From: Cyclobacteriaceae bacterium | Lineage (GTDB): Bacteria; Bacteroidota; Bacteroidia; Cytophagales; Cyclobacteriaceae | Assembly (NCBI GenBank): GCA_026989535.1 | Contig: JALSJD010000212.1 | Location: 1 to 47,041 of the forward strand | Reading direction: 5' to 3' | Length of the DNA stretch: 47,041 nucleotides | Part shown: in pieces, positions 14,664 through 23,883 of the stretch | Position numbering within the stretch: position 1 is the first letter of the stretch | Layout of the letters: each line of letters begins with the position of its first letter | Made by a program: the position numbers and the translations under genes | Notes under the pieces: generated by a model | What the model was told of the DNA's origin: nothing | The model's database searches: none | Seen by the model: only the letters and a program-made list of their open reading frames with translations

Positions 14664-17222
14664 ATGAAGAAAAATCTACTAATTATGTGTATAATGGCAT
14701 TAAGTTCATTTGCCATTGCACAAACAGGAACGATTAAAGGAAGAGTCCTTGATCCTGAAACCAATGAGTCGCTCATTGGAGCAAATGCTGTAATAAGTGG
14801 CACCACACAGGGTGCAACAACTGATATTGACGGGTACTTTACCATTAGCAATGTTGAAGCTGGCACAGTTACACTTAACATATCGTTTATTGGCTATAGT
14901 TCTATAAACAAATCTGTTACAGTTAGTGCTGGTCAAACAACTAACATCGGTACCATAACACTTGAATCTAACACTATTGGATTAAGTGAAATTGAGGTAA
15001 TTGCATCAGTTGCTATTGATAGAAAAACACCTGTAGCTGTATCTACTATTAAAGGCAGCTACATTGAAGAAAAACTAGGAAGCCAGGAATTTCCTGAAAT
15101 TTTAAAAGGAACTCCTGGTGTTTATGTAACTAAAGCAGGAGGAGGATTTGGTGATGCAAGAATTAGAATTAGAGGTTTTGATTCTGAGAATGTAGCAGTT
15201 ATGATTAACGGAGTTCCTGTAAATGATATGGAAAATGGCCGTGTGTATTGGTCTAACTGGGCTGGGCTTTCTGATGTAACGGGTTCTATGCAAGTGCAAA
15301 GAGGCCTTGGGGCTTCTAAAATTGCTGTGCCTTCTGTTGGAGGAACAATAAACATTATTTCCAAAGCGACAGATGCAAAAAAAGGAGGTTCAGTATTTAT
15401 TGGCACAGGTAACAACTTGTATAACAAAGTAGGTCTTTCGTTATCTACAGGTATAAACGATAAGGGATGGGCAATGACACTTCAAGGTACTAGAACTCAA
15501 GGAGAAAATTATGCAGATGGACTACAATTTTTAGGTTGGTCTTACTTTATGAACATTGCTAAAAAAATAAACGATGAACATCTTCTTACATTCACAGTAA
15601 TCGGTGCTCAGCAACGTCATGGTCAGCGACAAAACTATCTTCCTTATACTACGTTTAGAGACAGCCCAAACGGAAGAAGGCAAAACAATGATTGGGGTAA
15701 ATTAGGAGGAGAAGTAGTACAAGTAGAAGATAACTTTTATCACAAACCTCAAATTTCTTTAAATCACTATTGGACAATAAACGAAACTACTGAGTTAGCT
15801 ACTACTGCATATGTATCGTTTGGTACTGGTGGTGGTGGTGGTATTGCTGGTGATAACTTAGACTTATTTCAAGTACGTACAGGAGGGGATGGTCCAACTT
15901 ATGGATACATCGACTTAGACAATATCGTATCTGTTAATGAGGTGGCTGCTGCTAATGGAAATGAATCAGAAGCTTACTTGAGAGCTTCTCGTAACGATCA
16001 CAACTGGTATGGTTTATTATCAGTTTTAACAAAAGAGATTGGAAGTAATTTTGTGTTATCTGCTGGTATTGATGGCCGCTATTATAGAGGTAAACATTTT
16101 AGAGAAATTACAAACCTCCTAGGTGGTGACTTTGTTATTAATACCAGAGATGTAAATAATCCTAATCAAGTGATTGGTGTTGGTGATAAATTTGCGTACA
16201 ATAATGATGGTATCGTAAAGTGGCTAGGTGGTTTTACGCAAGGTGAATATACGCTAGATGCGCTTACCATGTTTGCTTCAGCATCTATATCTAATTCATC
16301 TTACACTAGAGAAGATTATTTCCAATATACTCCAGGCAATCAATTAAGTGAAACTAAAAATTTCTTGGGGTATGTTTTTAAAGCTGGAGCAAATTATAAT
16401 CTAAACAGCCACCACAATGTTTTTTTTAATGCAGGTTATTTTGAGCGTGCTCCTTTTTTTAATGGTGTATTTACAAGTTTTACAAATGAAGCAAACCCTA
16501 ATGCTGTAAATGAAAAAGTACTTGGCTTAGAAGCTGGATATGGCATTAGATACAGTAAAGGTGGAGTAAGTTTTAACGCATACAGTACTACCTGGAAGGA
16601 TAAGACATTTACCCAAAGAATTCAAGTTCCTTCAGGAGAAGACGTTACAGTTAATGTATTAGGTGTAAATGCAATTCACCAAGGAGTTGAAGCTGAATTT
16701 TATTATAACCCAACTTCTAGATTAAAAATGAGAGGTTCTGTTTCTTTAGGAAACTGGAGATGGCAAAATGATTTAATCGATGTTCCTGTTTTTGATGAAA
16801 ACCAAAATCAAATTGGAACTGTTGACCTTTACATAAAAGATGTTAAAGTTGGAGATGCTGCGCAAACCACAGCTGCCATAGGTCTTGACTATGAGCTATT
16901 TGATGGCTTTTCAGTTAATGGAGATTTTACCTATGCGGATAACCTCTACGCAAGATTTGATGCTTTACAGAGAGGGGATGCTCCTGGATCTGGCGAAACT
17001 AATGTGCAAGCATTAAAATTACCAGCTTATGGTTTGTTCGATTTTGGATTCCGTTATGGGTTTAAATTAGGTAATTTAGATGCATCATTAAATGGTCGAA
17101 TGAACAATGCTTTTGATACTGAGTACGTGCCAGATGCATGGGATGCTGCAAATTTAGCAAGTGCCAGAGTATTTATGGGTTTTGGAAGAACCTGGACAAT
17201 GGGATTAAGAGTAAAGTTTTAA
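14664..17222 (+). CDS. TonB-dependent receptor with N-terminal CarboxypepD-regulatory-like domain
   Basis: An outer-membrane active-transport barrel of 852 aa. Signal peptide MKKNLLIMCIMALSSFAIAQ is followed by a carboxypeptidase-regulatory-like domain (about 22-105: GTIKGRVLDPETNESLIGANAVISGT). The plug domain (about 115-235) contains RIRGFDSENVAVMINGVPVND and VQRGLGASKIAVPSVGGTINIISK. A 22-strand barrel ends in the aromatic terminal strand MGLRVKF. It is powered by TonB-ExbBD. The substrate is unknown. No SusD partner follows; instead a repeat-containing lipoprotein starts 19 bp downstream, and the pair ends at one terminator. Confidence 0.93.
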   Translation: MKKNLLIMCIMALSSFAIAQTGTIKGRVLDPETNESLIGANAVISGTTQGATTDIDGYFTISNVEAGTVTLNISFIGYSSINKSVTVSAGQTTNIGTITLESNTIGLSEIEVIASVAIDRKTPVAVSTIKGSYIEEKLGSQEFPEILKGTPGVYVTKAGGGFGDARIRIRGFDSENVAVMINGVPVNDMENGRVYWSNWAGLSDVTGSMQVQRGLGASKIAVPSVGGTINIISKATDAKKGGSVFIGTGNNLYNKVGLSLSTGINDKGWAMTLQGTRTQGENYADGLQFLGWSYFMNIAKKINDEHLLTFTVIGAQQRHGQRQNYLPYTTFRDSPNGRRQNNDWGKLGGEVVQVEDNFYHKPQISLNHYWTINETTELATTAYVSFGTGGGGGIAGDNLDLFQVRTGGDGPTYGYIDLDNIVSVNEVAAANGNESEAYLRASRNDHNWYGLLSVLTKEIGSNFVLSAGIDGRYYRGKHFREITNLLGGDFVINTRDVNNPNQVIGVGDKFAYNNDGIVKWLGGFTQGEYTLDALTMFASASISNSSYTREDYFQYTPGNQLSETKNFLGYVFKAGANYNLNSHHNVFFNAGYFERAPFFNGVFTSFTNEANPNAVNEKVLGLEAGYGIRYSKGGVSFNAYSTTWKDKTFTQRIQVPSGEDVTVNVLGVNAIHQGVEAEFYYNPTSRLKMRGSVSLGNWRWQNDLIDVPVFDENQNQIGTVDLYIKDVKVGDAAQTTAAIGLDYELFDGFSVNGDFTYADNLYARFDALQRGDAPGSGETNVQALKLPAYGLFDFGFRYGFKLGNLDASLNGRMNNAFDTEYVPDAWDAANLASARVFMGFGRTWTMGLRVKF

Positions 17223-17241
17223 ATATTAAATTAATATAATA

Positions 17242-18396
17242 ATGAAAATTTCAAATATATATTTATTGTTGCTCGCTGTTTTTGTAATTACTGCTTGTGA
17301 CCCACTTAAGGATATAAATGCTGAGTTGGATGCTAATCCCACTGCAATTATTGTTGATCTAGACTTTGTTCTCAGTGAGGATGATTATGCCCTTTCTGGA
17401 AATGAAAATGCTGGAGATTTTGGAAACTTCAGCACTGAAGATGATGCTAAAGAAGGCATTCCTAATATATTGGCTGAAAAATACCCTGCACTTGGTAACG
17501 GTTCCAGTGCAATTGTAGGGTATGATTTGTATGCCCCTAAACAGAGGCAAAAAATTCAATTCATTTATGAAGTAACCACAGCTGATTACGATGCTCTGGG
17601 TCATAATTTTGGAAACTTTAGCAGTTTTTCTGATATTACTGAATTTTTAGATTGGAAGTATCCATCTCTAGAATCATACGAAGATGTACCTCAAACGTTT
17701 CCTTCGCCAAGTAATGGCGACTTAGTGTTCTTAGAGTATAAATATTGGGCACCAGGTCTCCAATACTTGAAAGATGGTTTTATCTATACAAGTAATGGTT
17801 GGGAACAAACTTCAGGTTTTACTGATGACGAATATACTGCTATGGGCGAGAATTACGCTAATTTTTCAAGTGATGATGAAGCTGAATTAAAAATCCCAAT
17901 TTTTCTTAAACAAAAGTATCTTTATAGCCCACGTGAGGCTGGCGACATTGAATCTTTCACTTATGGTTTGTATAAAAGTGGAACCGTTTATGGTACCTTA
18001 ATTCGCTATATATATGATGGAATGGATTGGAACATCTATTCAAATACAATCCAGCAGGTATTACAACTTGGCAATATAGATGGGCAATGGGTGCCTGATA
18101 ATACTATCAAATACACCATGAATGGTGCAGATTATGACTTGGTTATGACAAATTATGCTACTATCAATGCTGAGGGAGTGGCTAGTATGGCACAATATGG
18201 TAATTACGATTTAAGAATTTGGTCTGATGAAGAGATAACTAATTCAATTGCAGATGTTTTAGCTAATAATTTTGCTTCAGCTGATGAGGGTCAAAAATAT
18301 TTAGTTACTTATAGTGTATATACGGGTTCCGCTAATGAAACACCCACCAAACACTATATTAAAACTGATGGTGATTATGTTATTGTAGCTGAATAG
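17242..18396 (+). CDS. Lipoprotein with four internal repeats, partner of the TonB receptor
   Basis: Not recognised as a known family. The 384-aa protein has a lipoprotein signal (lipobox VITAC, C19). It contains about four copies of a roughly 35-residue unit: residues 44-82, 111-142, 193-226 and, more diverged, 292-345. The first three follow the pattern (D/E)YxxxGxNxxNFSxxxDxxxxIPxxLxxKYP. The last keeps DYDLVMTNYATI and IADVLANNF. The protein is acidic and aromatic-rich. It is 19 bp from the receptor and shares a terminator with it, so it is probably a surface or periplasmic binding partner for the same substrate. That role is inferred from position only. Confidence 0.8.
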   Translation: MKISNIYLLLLAVFVITACDPLKDINAELDANPTAIIVDLDFVLSEDDYALSGNENAGDFGNFSTEDDAKEGIPNILAEKYPALGNGSSAIVGYDLYAPKQRQKIQFIYEVTTADYDALGHNFGNFSSFSDITEFLDWKYPSLESYEDVPQTFPSPSNGDLVFLEYKYWAPGLQYLKDGFIYTSNGWEQTSGFTDDEYTAMGENYANFSSDDEAELKIPIFLKQKYLYSPREAGDIESFTYGLYKSGTVYGTLIRYIYDGMDWNIYSNTIQQVLQLGNIDGQWVPDNTIKYTMNGADYDLVMTNYATINAEGVASMAQYGNYDLRIWSDEEITNSIADVLANNFASADEGQKYLVTYSVYTGSANETPTKHYIKTDGDYVIVAE

Positions 18397-18416
18397 AAGG
18401 AGTAACTCACTGTTTT

Positions 18417-18448
18417 AAGAAAGGCTATCTAATTAGATAGCCTTTCTT
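18417..18448 (+). terminator. Rho-independent terminator of the receptor-lipoprotein operon
   Basis: Two 15-bp perfect arms (AAGAAAGGCTATCTA and its complement) are separated by 2 nt, 20 bp after the lipoprotein stop. It ends in CTTTCTT rather than a long T-run. Confidence 0.8.
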
Positions 18449-18523
18449 AATGATAATACTCACGTAATTTAATAAATAATGGATTTGAGGTATTATTTTT
18501 ATATTCTATAATAAACAACTACT

Positions 18524-20476
18524 ATGAAATACGTACTTATTAGCTTCTTATTTTTTGCAACACTAATAACAAATGAGGTTTATGCGCAAATACCCGCAGG
18601 TTATTATGATGGCACTTCTGGGCTTACCGGAGAGCAATTAAAATCGAAACTGCACTCTATAATAAGAAACCATACCGTTAAAACATACTCAGAAGTAAAA
18701 GATGTTTTGAGAGATGTTGACGAAGATCCCATTAATAGCAGTAATGTTATACTTATTTACACTAGAAGGTCTATTTCAAAGTCAAATTTTGCAAGCAATA
18801 ATGAACCAGATTTTTGGAACAGGGAGCATACATGGCCCAAGTCTCATGGTTTCCCTTCGGAACAAGACACTGCCTACACCGATACACATGCTTTACGCCC
18901 GTGTGACGCTACTGTAAATTCGTCTCGCAGTAATAAAGATTTTAACAATGTAGAAAATATTGCAAGTAACGAACAGGGTGAGGCAGCCGATACTTATACT
19001 ACCGATGATTTTTGGGAACCAACGGATGAAGTAAAAGGCGATTTGGCAAGAACAATGTTTTATATGGCGACTCGATATAATAGCGAATCATTAGACCTTG
19101 AGCTTGTAGATAGAATATCCAGGTCAGGCGATCCTGAGTTAGGCGTGTTATATACACTTCTTCAGTGGCACGAAAACGATCCAGTAAATCAGGCAGAGAT
19201 AGATAGAAATGATGGAATATATGGTTATCAAGGTAATAGAAATCCTTTTATAGACAATTCTTCATGGGTTGCAGATATTTGGGGAATTTCAACCGACCCT
19301 TTGTTCTCTATAAACCAAGAAGCTTTTAATACTAATTTTGGCACTGTTGCTGCGGGCAATACACTTGTGCAACAATATACGCTTAAAGCCTATAATCTAA
19401 CTAATGATGTTGAAGTGGTTGTCAACAGTCCGTTTTCTATATCGTTGGATAATTCTAATTGGAATCAAGCATTAACAATACTCAAGGGCAATACAAGTCC
19501 TCTAGAAACAGTAATTTATATACAATTTTCACCAGTGGTAGAAGATGGTTCTACTTATGAATCTACAGTTACCCATAGTTCCACAGGAGCCACAAATGCA
19601 TTATTCACAGTATCTGGAACTGAAGGAAGTATCCAGCAAATAACCCTTGCTGAAGCGCGCCAAAAACCTCTGGACGATGTGGTTAGTGTTTCAGGTGTAG
19701 TAATTAGCAAAGGTAACAACAGTAGTAATAGCAGAGTGATTTTTGATGGTACCGCAGGGATTGTAGTTCGTAGTTTTGATGCAGGTAATGAATCTGCCCC
19801 CCTAAACTATGGTGATAGTATAATTGTAAGTGGAGGCTTGAGTGAATATAATAATTTACTCCAAATTGAGAACTCACCTATTGTGATAACTCTCATAAAA
19901 GAAAACGCCATTATACCAGAGCCACAATTAATAACGATAAATCAAGTTAATGAGAACTATGAATCTGAGTTAATTACCATTGAAAATGTGGAATTTATAG
20001 AATCAGGTGTTTTTGCAGGAGGTGGGTCTGCTGGAAATTTTACTATTAGCGATGGTGTTAACAGTATGGTGTTAAGAATTGGTTCTAGCTCTCATCCACT
20101 GGTGGGTACAGAAATCCCCTCAGGCAAACTTACATTCACTGGCATTATAGGTCAATACCAATCTAATTACCAACTAATGCCTAGAGATGCTAACGATATG
20201 GTTCTTGATGAAAACCCTGTGTTAGGATTAGGTAAAACAAATCTGTCGTTTAATATTTACCCTAACCCCACTAAAAATGTTGTTCATTTTGCTGGACTTA
20301 GTAGAAGTTTGTTAACTTATAACATTTCTATCACTAATCAATTAGGTAAAAAAGTTGAGAATGGATTTATTGTTCAGTCGGACTATATAGAGTTAAATGG
20401 TTTGAAGTCAGGAATTTATATTTTACACATCATAGGGGAAAATGGAAACTCAACTATCAAGATTATAAAACGCTAA
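18524..20476 (+). CDS. Extracellular endonuclease I with DUF5689-like OB domain and T9SS sorting domain
   Basis: The 650-aa multidomain protein has signal peptide MKYVLISFLFFATLITNEVYAQ. The endonuclease I/EndA nuclease domain spans about 25-265, with NREHTWPKSHG as the His-Me finger and THALRPCDATVNSSRSN for metal and substrate contacts. A beta-sandwich resembling choice-of-anchor modules spans about 280-375. OB-fold regions of the DUF5689/YhcR type spans about 375-560 (DVVSVSGVVISKG...GIVVRSFDAG). The C-terminal type A sorting domain spans about 570-650 (NIYPNPTKNVVHF...GIYILHIIGENG). It is secreted by T9SS and anchored or released, and likely degrades extracellular DNA/RNA. It is monocistronic, with its own upstream space after the operon terminator. 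Confidence 0.92.
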   Translation: MKYVLISFLFFATLITNEVYAQIPAGYYDGTSGLTGEQLKSKLHSIIRNHTVKTYSEVKDVLRDVDEDPINSSNVILIYTRRSISKSNFASNNEPDFWNREHTWPKSHGFPSEQDTAYTDTHALRPCDATVNSSRSNKDFNNVENIASNEQGEAADTYTTDDFWEPTDEVKGDLARTMFYMATRYNSESLDLELVDRISRSGDPELGVLYTLLQWHENDPVNQAEIDRNDGIYGYQGNRNPFIDNSSWVADIWGISTDPLFSINQEAFNTNFGTVAAGNTLVQQYTLKAYNLTNDVEVVVNSPFSISLDNSNWNQALTILKGNTSPLETVIYIQFSPVVEDGSTYESTVTHSSTGATNALFTVSGTEGSIQQITLAEARQKPLDDVVSVSGVVISKGNNSSNSRVIFDGTAGIVVRSFDAGNESAPLNYGDSIIVSGGLSEYNNLLQIENSPIVITLIKENAIIPEPQLITINQVNENYESELITIENVEFIESGVFAGGGSAGNFTISDGVNSMVLRIGSSSHPLVGTEIPSGKLTFTGIIGQYQSNYQLMPRDANDMVLDENPVLGLGKTNLSFNIYPNPTKNVVHFAGLSRSLLTYNISITNQLGKKVENGFIVQSDYIELNGLKSGIYILHIIGENGNSTIKIIKR

Positions 20477-20606
20477 ACTTTAAAAGGATTATACGCTAGT
20501 CTCAATATCAAAGCATAGCTAAGAATCTTCCCTAAACCACAACTAATGCTACAGAGTCCCTTTAAGGCAGCTCTCGGTGAGCACATTGCGCTGCTTGCTA
20601 AATAAA

Positions 20607-20672
20607 TTTTACTCAATATAACTAGTGCTTTTACTCAATACAATTAGTATTTTTACTCAATATACAGCATAT
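20607..20672 (+). repeat. Three 22-bp direct repeats upstream of the AAA/DUF4143 gene
   Basis: TTTTACTCAATA recurs at 20607, 20629 and 20651 with exact 22-bp periodicity; the rest of each unit is looser (for example TAACTAGTGC, CAATTAGTAT, TACAGCATAT). The array ends 8 bp before the ATG at 20680. Two helical turns per unit would place bound proteins on one DNA face, so an autoregulatory operator is possible. It overlaps CATATTTG, a near match to the -7 element. Confidence 0.7.
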
Positions 20673-20679
20673 TTGTAGT

Positions 20680-21867
20680 ATGGAGTTTAAAAGAAAACAG
20701 TTAGATGTACTCATAAACAGAACAAACCAAGCCCAACGGGTTATACAAGTTTTAACTGGCCCTAGGCAAGTGGGTAAAACAACCATTGTAAAACAATTGT
20801 GCAATTCTATTAATATTCCATATACGTATGTAATTGCAGAAAACGAAGCTAATTCTACTACTTGGGTAATCCAACAATGGGAAACTGCAAGGTTAAAATT
20901 TAAAAATGCTGATTCTGATTCTTATTTATTAATAATTGATGAAATTCAAAAAATTAAAAATTGGAGTGAAACTGTTAAGCAGTTATGGGACACTGATACA
21001 TTTAATGAGTTAAATCTCAAAGTAATACTATTAGGGTCATCTGGTTTAATGCTTCAACAAGGGTTAAATGAGTCGTTAGCCGGAAGGTTTGAACTATTAA
21101 AAATACCACATTGGAATTTCAATGAAATTAACAGCTGCTTTGGTTTAACCCATGAACAATATGCGTGGTTTGGAGGTTATCCTGGAGCAATGCCATTTAT
21201 TAAAAACGAAAAAAGATGGAAAGAGTATGTTAAAAATGCGTTAATTGAGGCAACCATTTCTAAAGATGTGTTGATGTTAACTACCATTCATAAACCGGCA
21301 TTGATGAAACAAGTATTTGAAATGGGCGTGCATTATTCTTCAAAAATACTATCCTATAATAAAATGTTAGGTCAACTACAGGATGCAGGAAATACAGTAA
21401 CCATTGCTCATTATTTAAACCTGCTTGATGTTGCGGGGTTATTAACGGGCTTGCAAAAGTTTTATATCGAAAAACACAGGGAAAAATCATCATCACCCAA
21501 ATGGCAAATTAAAAACACAGCACTTTTTAGTGCTTTATCTAAAAACAGCTTTAAACAAGTTAGCAATGATGCCATAAAATGGGGACAGGTTATTGAGTCT
21601 GCAATAGGTGCACATTTAATTAATATGGCAGATGAAGGAGACTATGAAGTTTATTACTGGAGGCATAAAAATGAAGAGGTTGATTTTATATTAAAAAAAG
21701 ACGATTACATTATTGCTATTGAGGTTAAAAGTGGTTTATCAAAATTTACTAGAGGGATGGATACTTTTAGAAATAAATATAATCCCACTAAAATATTATT
21801 AGTAGGAACATCGGGTTTACTTTGGCAAGAGTTTTTAGAAATAAACCCTAAAACTTTGTTTGATTGA
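20680..21867 (+). CDS. AAA-family ATPase with C-terminal DUF4143
   Basis: A 395-aa member of the AAA_14/DUF4143 group. Walker A is GPRQVGKTT (about 27-35), Walker B is YLLIIDEIQKI, sensor I is VILLGSSG, and AGRFELLKIPHWNF follows. The C-terminal DUF4143 part carries VDFILKKDDYIIAIEVKSG, which resembles a PD-(D/E)xK nuclease core. These proteins occur in many accessory copies in Bacteroidota and archaea. Their function is not established; roles in DNA repair, recombination or toxin-like systems have been suggested. It is monocistronic, preceded by a 22-bp triplicate repeat, and carried as an isolated gene between secretion and cell-wall genes, which fits horizontal gain. Confidence 0.88.
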   Translation: MEFKRKQLDVLINRTNQAQRVIQVLTGPRQVGKTTIVKQLCNSINIPYTYVIAENEANSTTWVIQQWETARLKFKNADSDSYLLIIDEIQKIKNWSETVKQLWDTDTFNELNLKVILLGSSGLMLQQGLNESLAGRFELLKIPHWNFNEINSCFGLTHEQYAWFGGYPGAMPFIKNEKRWKEYVKNALIEATISKDVLMLTTIHKPALMKQVFEMGVHYSSKILSYNKMLGQLQDAGNTVTIAHYLNLLDVAGLLTGLQKFYIEKHREKSSSPKWQIKNTALFSALSKNSFKQVSNDAIKWGQVIESAIGAHLINMADEGDYEVYYWRHKNEEVDFILKKDDYIIAIEVKSGLSKFTRGMDTFRNKYNPTKILLVGTSGLLWQEFLEINPKTLFD

Positions 21868-21941
21868 GTATGATTATCATACACCCTCGACTTAGGGTTT
21901 GTTACGAAATAACATTGAACTCGCACCAATGAAGCCCCTTT

Positions 21942-21971
21942 TTTGTTTTACGCCATTTACAGGTATCTTTA
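21942..21971 (+). promoter_or_regulatory. Candidate promoter for the lytic transglycosylase gene
   Basis: TTTG (21942-21945), an 18-bp spacer, and TATCTTTA (21964-21971) match the Bacteroidota promoter pattern except for the last base. It implies transcription from about 21978, just before ATG 21991, and argues against the upstream in-frame ATG at 21943. Confidence 0.5.
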
Positions 21972-21990
21972 TTTGTATATTAGTACAAGT

Positions 21991-23439
21991 ATGAGCTGGC
22001 TTAACATAAAATATATACTTCTTTTTGGTTTGCTAATTAGTTCCTGTAGTAAACCAACAAGCGCTTTAGAAGAAGAGGGTTCAACGTTAATTCCTCCTGT
22101 TAGCATTGATTTTTCCGATATTTTAGAACGAAACGAACTTAGAGTTGCGGTTGACTATAGTGCCACCACGTATTTTTTGTACAAAGGCCACCCCATTGGG
22201 TTTGAGTATGACCTTTTAAAAAAGTTTGCAAAAAATATGGGCGTGAGTCTTAAAATAATAGTTCAGCCTAGTATAAAAGAGTCATTCTCAAAATTACAAA
22301 GAGGGGAAGTTGACCTGATTGCCTATCCATTGGCCATAACCCCAACCCGAAAAGAGCAGGTAAACTTTACCAAACATTATAGATCGGTACGCCAAATGCT
22401 AATCCAGCGAAAACCAGACGGGTGGCGTAAAATAAACCCATACAAGATAAATAAAATGCTTATTCGAAATCAAGTGGATTTGCTTGGCAAAAAAGTGCAC
22501 GTCTTAAACTCCTCCTCCTATCTCGAAACCTTAAAATCATTAGAAAAACAAATTGGGGGAGCTATTAACATCATCGAAGACTCTGCTTCGGTAGAGTCGG
22601 ATGAAATGATACGAAGAGTATCCATCGGGCAATATGATTACACAGTAGCCGATGAGAATATTGCACAGGCAAATTCTTTTTATTACCCAAATATAGACAT
22701 TAAAACGCCCGTGAGTTTTCCTACACGTATAGCGTGGGCGGTACGTAAAACCTCACCTGTATTACTTGATTCACTTAACCAAAATATTAAAAAGGTGCAG
22801 AAATCTGGGCTACTCAATATCTTGTATAAAAAATATTTTCTTTCAGCACGTAATGTAAATACAATTGTTAGGGAAGAGTTTACCTCACATAATGGCAAAA
22901 AAGGACTATCTCCTTACGATGATTTGATAAAAGAGCATGCAAAACGTTTGGGTTGGGACTGGTTGCTATTGGCCTCTATGGTTATGCAAGAGTCTCAATT
23001 TAACCCTAACGCCAAATCTTGGGTGGGTGCGCAAGGGCTTTTGCAATTAATGCCAGCCACCGCTGCCAGTTTTGGCATTAAAGACCGCACTAACCCGGAA
23101 CAAAGCTTAAAAGGAGGCACTGATTACCTTATAAAATTAGAAAAACGTTGGATAAATAATATGAAGGACACCACCGACCTAGCGAACTTTGTGATGGCAA
23201 GTTATAACGCTGGGCCGGGGCATATAATTGATGCCCGGGCGCTTGTAGAAAAAAATGGTGGTAACAGAGACAAGTGGGAGGAAGTAAGCCATTATTTGGC
23301 GCTACTTTCCAATAAAAAATACTATAAAGACCCAGTTGTTAAACTAGGCTATTGCCGTGGGCAAGAGCCGGTAAACTATGTAAAGCAAATAAATGAAAGG
23401 TTCGTTATTTATAAAGATTTGGTAAACCCAGCACATTAG
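21991..23439 (+). CDS. MltF-like membrane-bound lytic murein transglycosylase (lipoprotein)
   Basis: It cleaves the MurNAc-GlcNAc bond of peptidoglycan with 1,6-anhydro product formation. The 482-aa protein starts at ATG 21991, which gives a lipoprotein signal (LLISSC, C19); the longer frame from 21943 would precede the promoter. Residues about 45-270 form a family 3 solute-binding domain (LRVAVDYSATTYFLYKGHPIGFEYDLL). The SLT lysozyme-like domain follows (about 300-440), with catalytic Glu in MVMQESQFNPNAKS and the GAQGLLQLMPATA motif, then MASYNAGPGHI. The layout is that of MltF. It is anchored to the envelope and probably acts in wall turnover. Confidence 0.93.
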   Translation: MSWLNIKYILLFGLLISSCSKPTSALEEEGSTLIPPVSIDFSDILERNELRVAVDYSATTYFLYKGHPIGFEYDLLKKFAKNMGVSLKIIVQPSIKESFSKLQRGEVDLIAYPLAITPTRKEQVNFTKHYRSVRQMLIQRKPDGWRKINPYKINKMLIRNQVDLLGKKVHVLNSSSYLETLKSLEKQIGGAINIIEDSASVESDEMIRRVSIGQYDYTVADENIAQANSFYYPNIDIKTPVSFPTRIAWAVRKTSPVLLDSLNQNIKKVQKSGLLNILYKKYFLSARNVNTIVREEFTSHNGKKGLSPYDDLIKEHAKRLGWDWLLLASMVMQESQFNPNAKSWVGAQGLLQLMPATAASFGIKDRTNPEQSLKGGTDYLIKLEKRWINNMKDTTDLANFVMASYNAGPGHIIDARALVEKNGGNRDKWEEVSHYLALLSNKKYYKDPVVKLGYCRGQEPVNYVKQINERFVIYKDLVNPAH

Positions 23440-23475
23440 TACTTATCACTGTAATGAATTATACAGGTTAGGTTT

Positions 23476-23526
23476 GAGTCCACTCCGAAAACAGACAATT
23501 TTTACAAAAAGAGACTTTTTTGGTTT
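23476..23526. mobile_element. MITE B copy 2, truncated left half
   Basis: It matches the 25626 copy from GAGTCCACTCCGAAAACA through TTTTTTGGTTT with one substitution. The right half and right inverted repeat are missing. A different palindrome begins where it breaks off, so a second repeat replaced or invaded it. Confidence 0.8.
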
Positions 23527-23593
23527 AATTCCCCGACCCTTGGGTCGGGAATCAAGCTCCTATAATACCCCGATGGCTCTGCCTCGGGGTAGT
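23527..23593. repeat. Two adjacent GC-rich palindromes (REP-like)
   Basis: ATTCCCCGACCC pairs with GGGTCGGGAAT across a TT loop (one bulge), and ACCCCGA pairs with TCGGGGT around TGGCTCTGCC. No coding frame is apparent. They lie between two truncated MITE relics, so this spacer is a nest of repeats. Confidence 0.6.
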
Positions 23594-23597
23594 TTGT

Positions 23598-23739
23598 TTT
23601 TCTCATAGTATCCCGATAGTATTTATTCATTCCTTATTATTTTTTTAGAGGTATTCATCTGTTCGCTTCGCTCGGGTCAAAAATTATTATTGCCTACAAA
23701 ACACTATAAAAATTTTGATGCGAATCAATTAATAGAGGT
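23598..23739. mobile_element. MITE A relic, right portion only
   Basis: It is colinear with 6478-6623, differing by a 4-nt indel and one substitution. It retains most of the right terminal repeat (AATCAATTAATAGAGGT) but lacks the outer GCCC and the whole left half. It is therefore a decayed, immobile copy. Confidence 0.88.
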
Positions 23740-23883
23740 TTCCTTAAGTAAATTTTCTTAAATGGGGTATAATTGTTCCTTAGTATCTTACCATAAAATA
23801 ATCCATTTATTTTATGCATTGTACAGGCAACGATTAAAAATAAACCCGAACATTTAAGTCTTACCACTTAATAAGCGAGCACT

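Noticed and set aside
20607-20672. Short CRISPR array
   Set aside because: There are only three units, the repeat core is 12 bp with no true spacers, and no cas genes are in the window.
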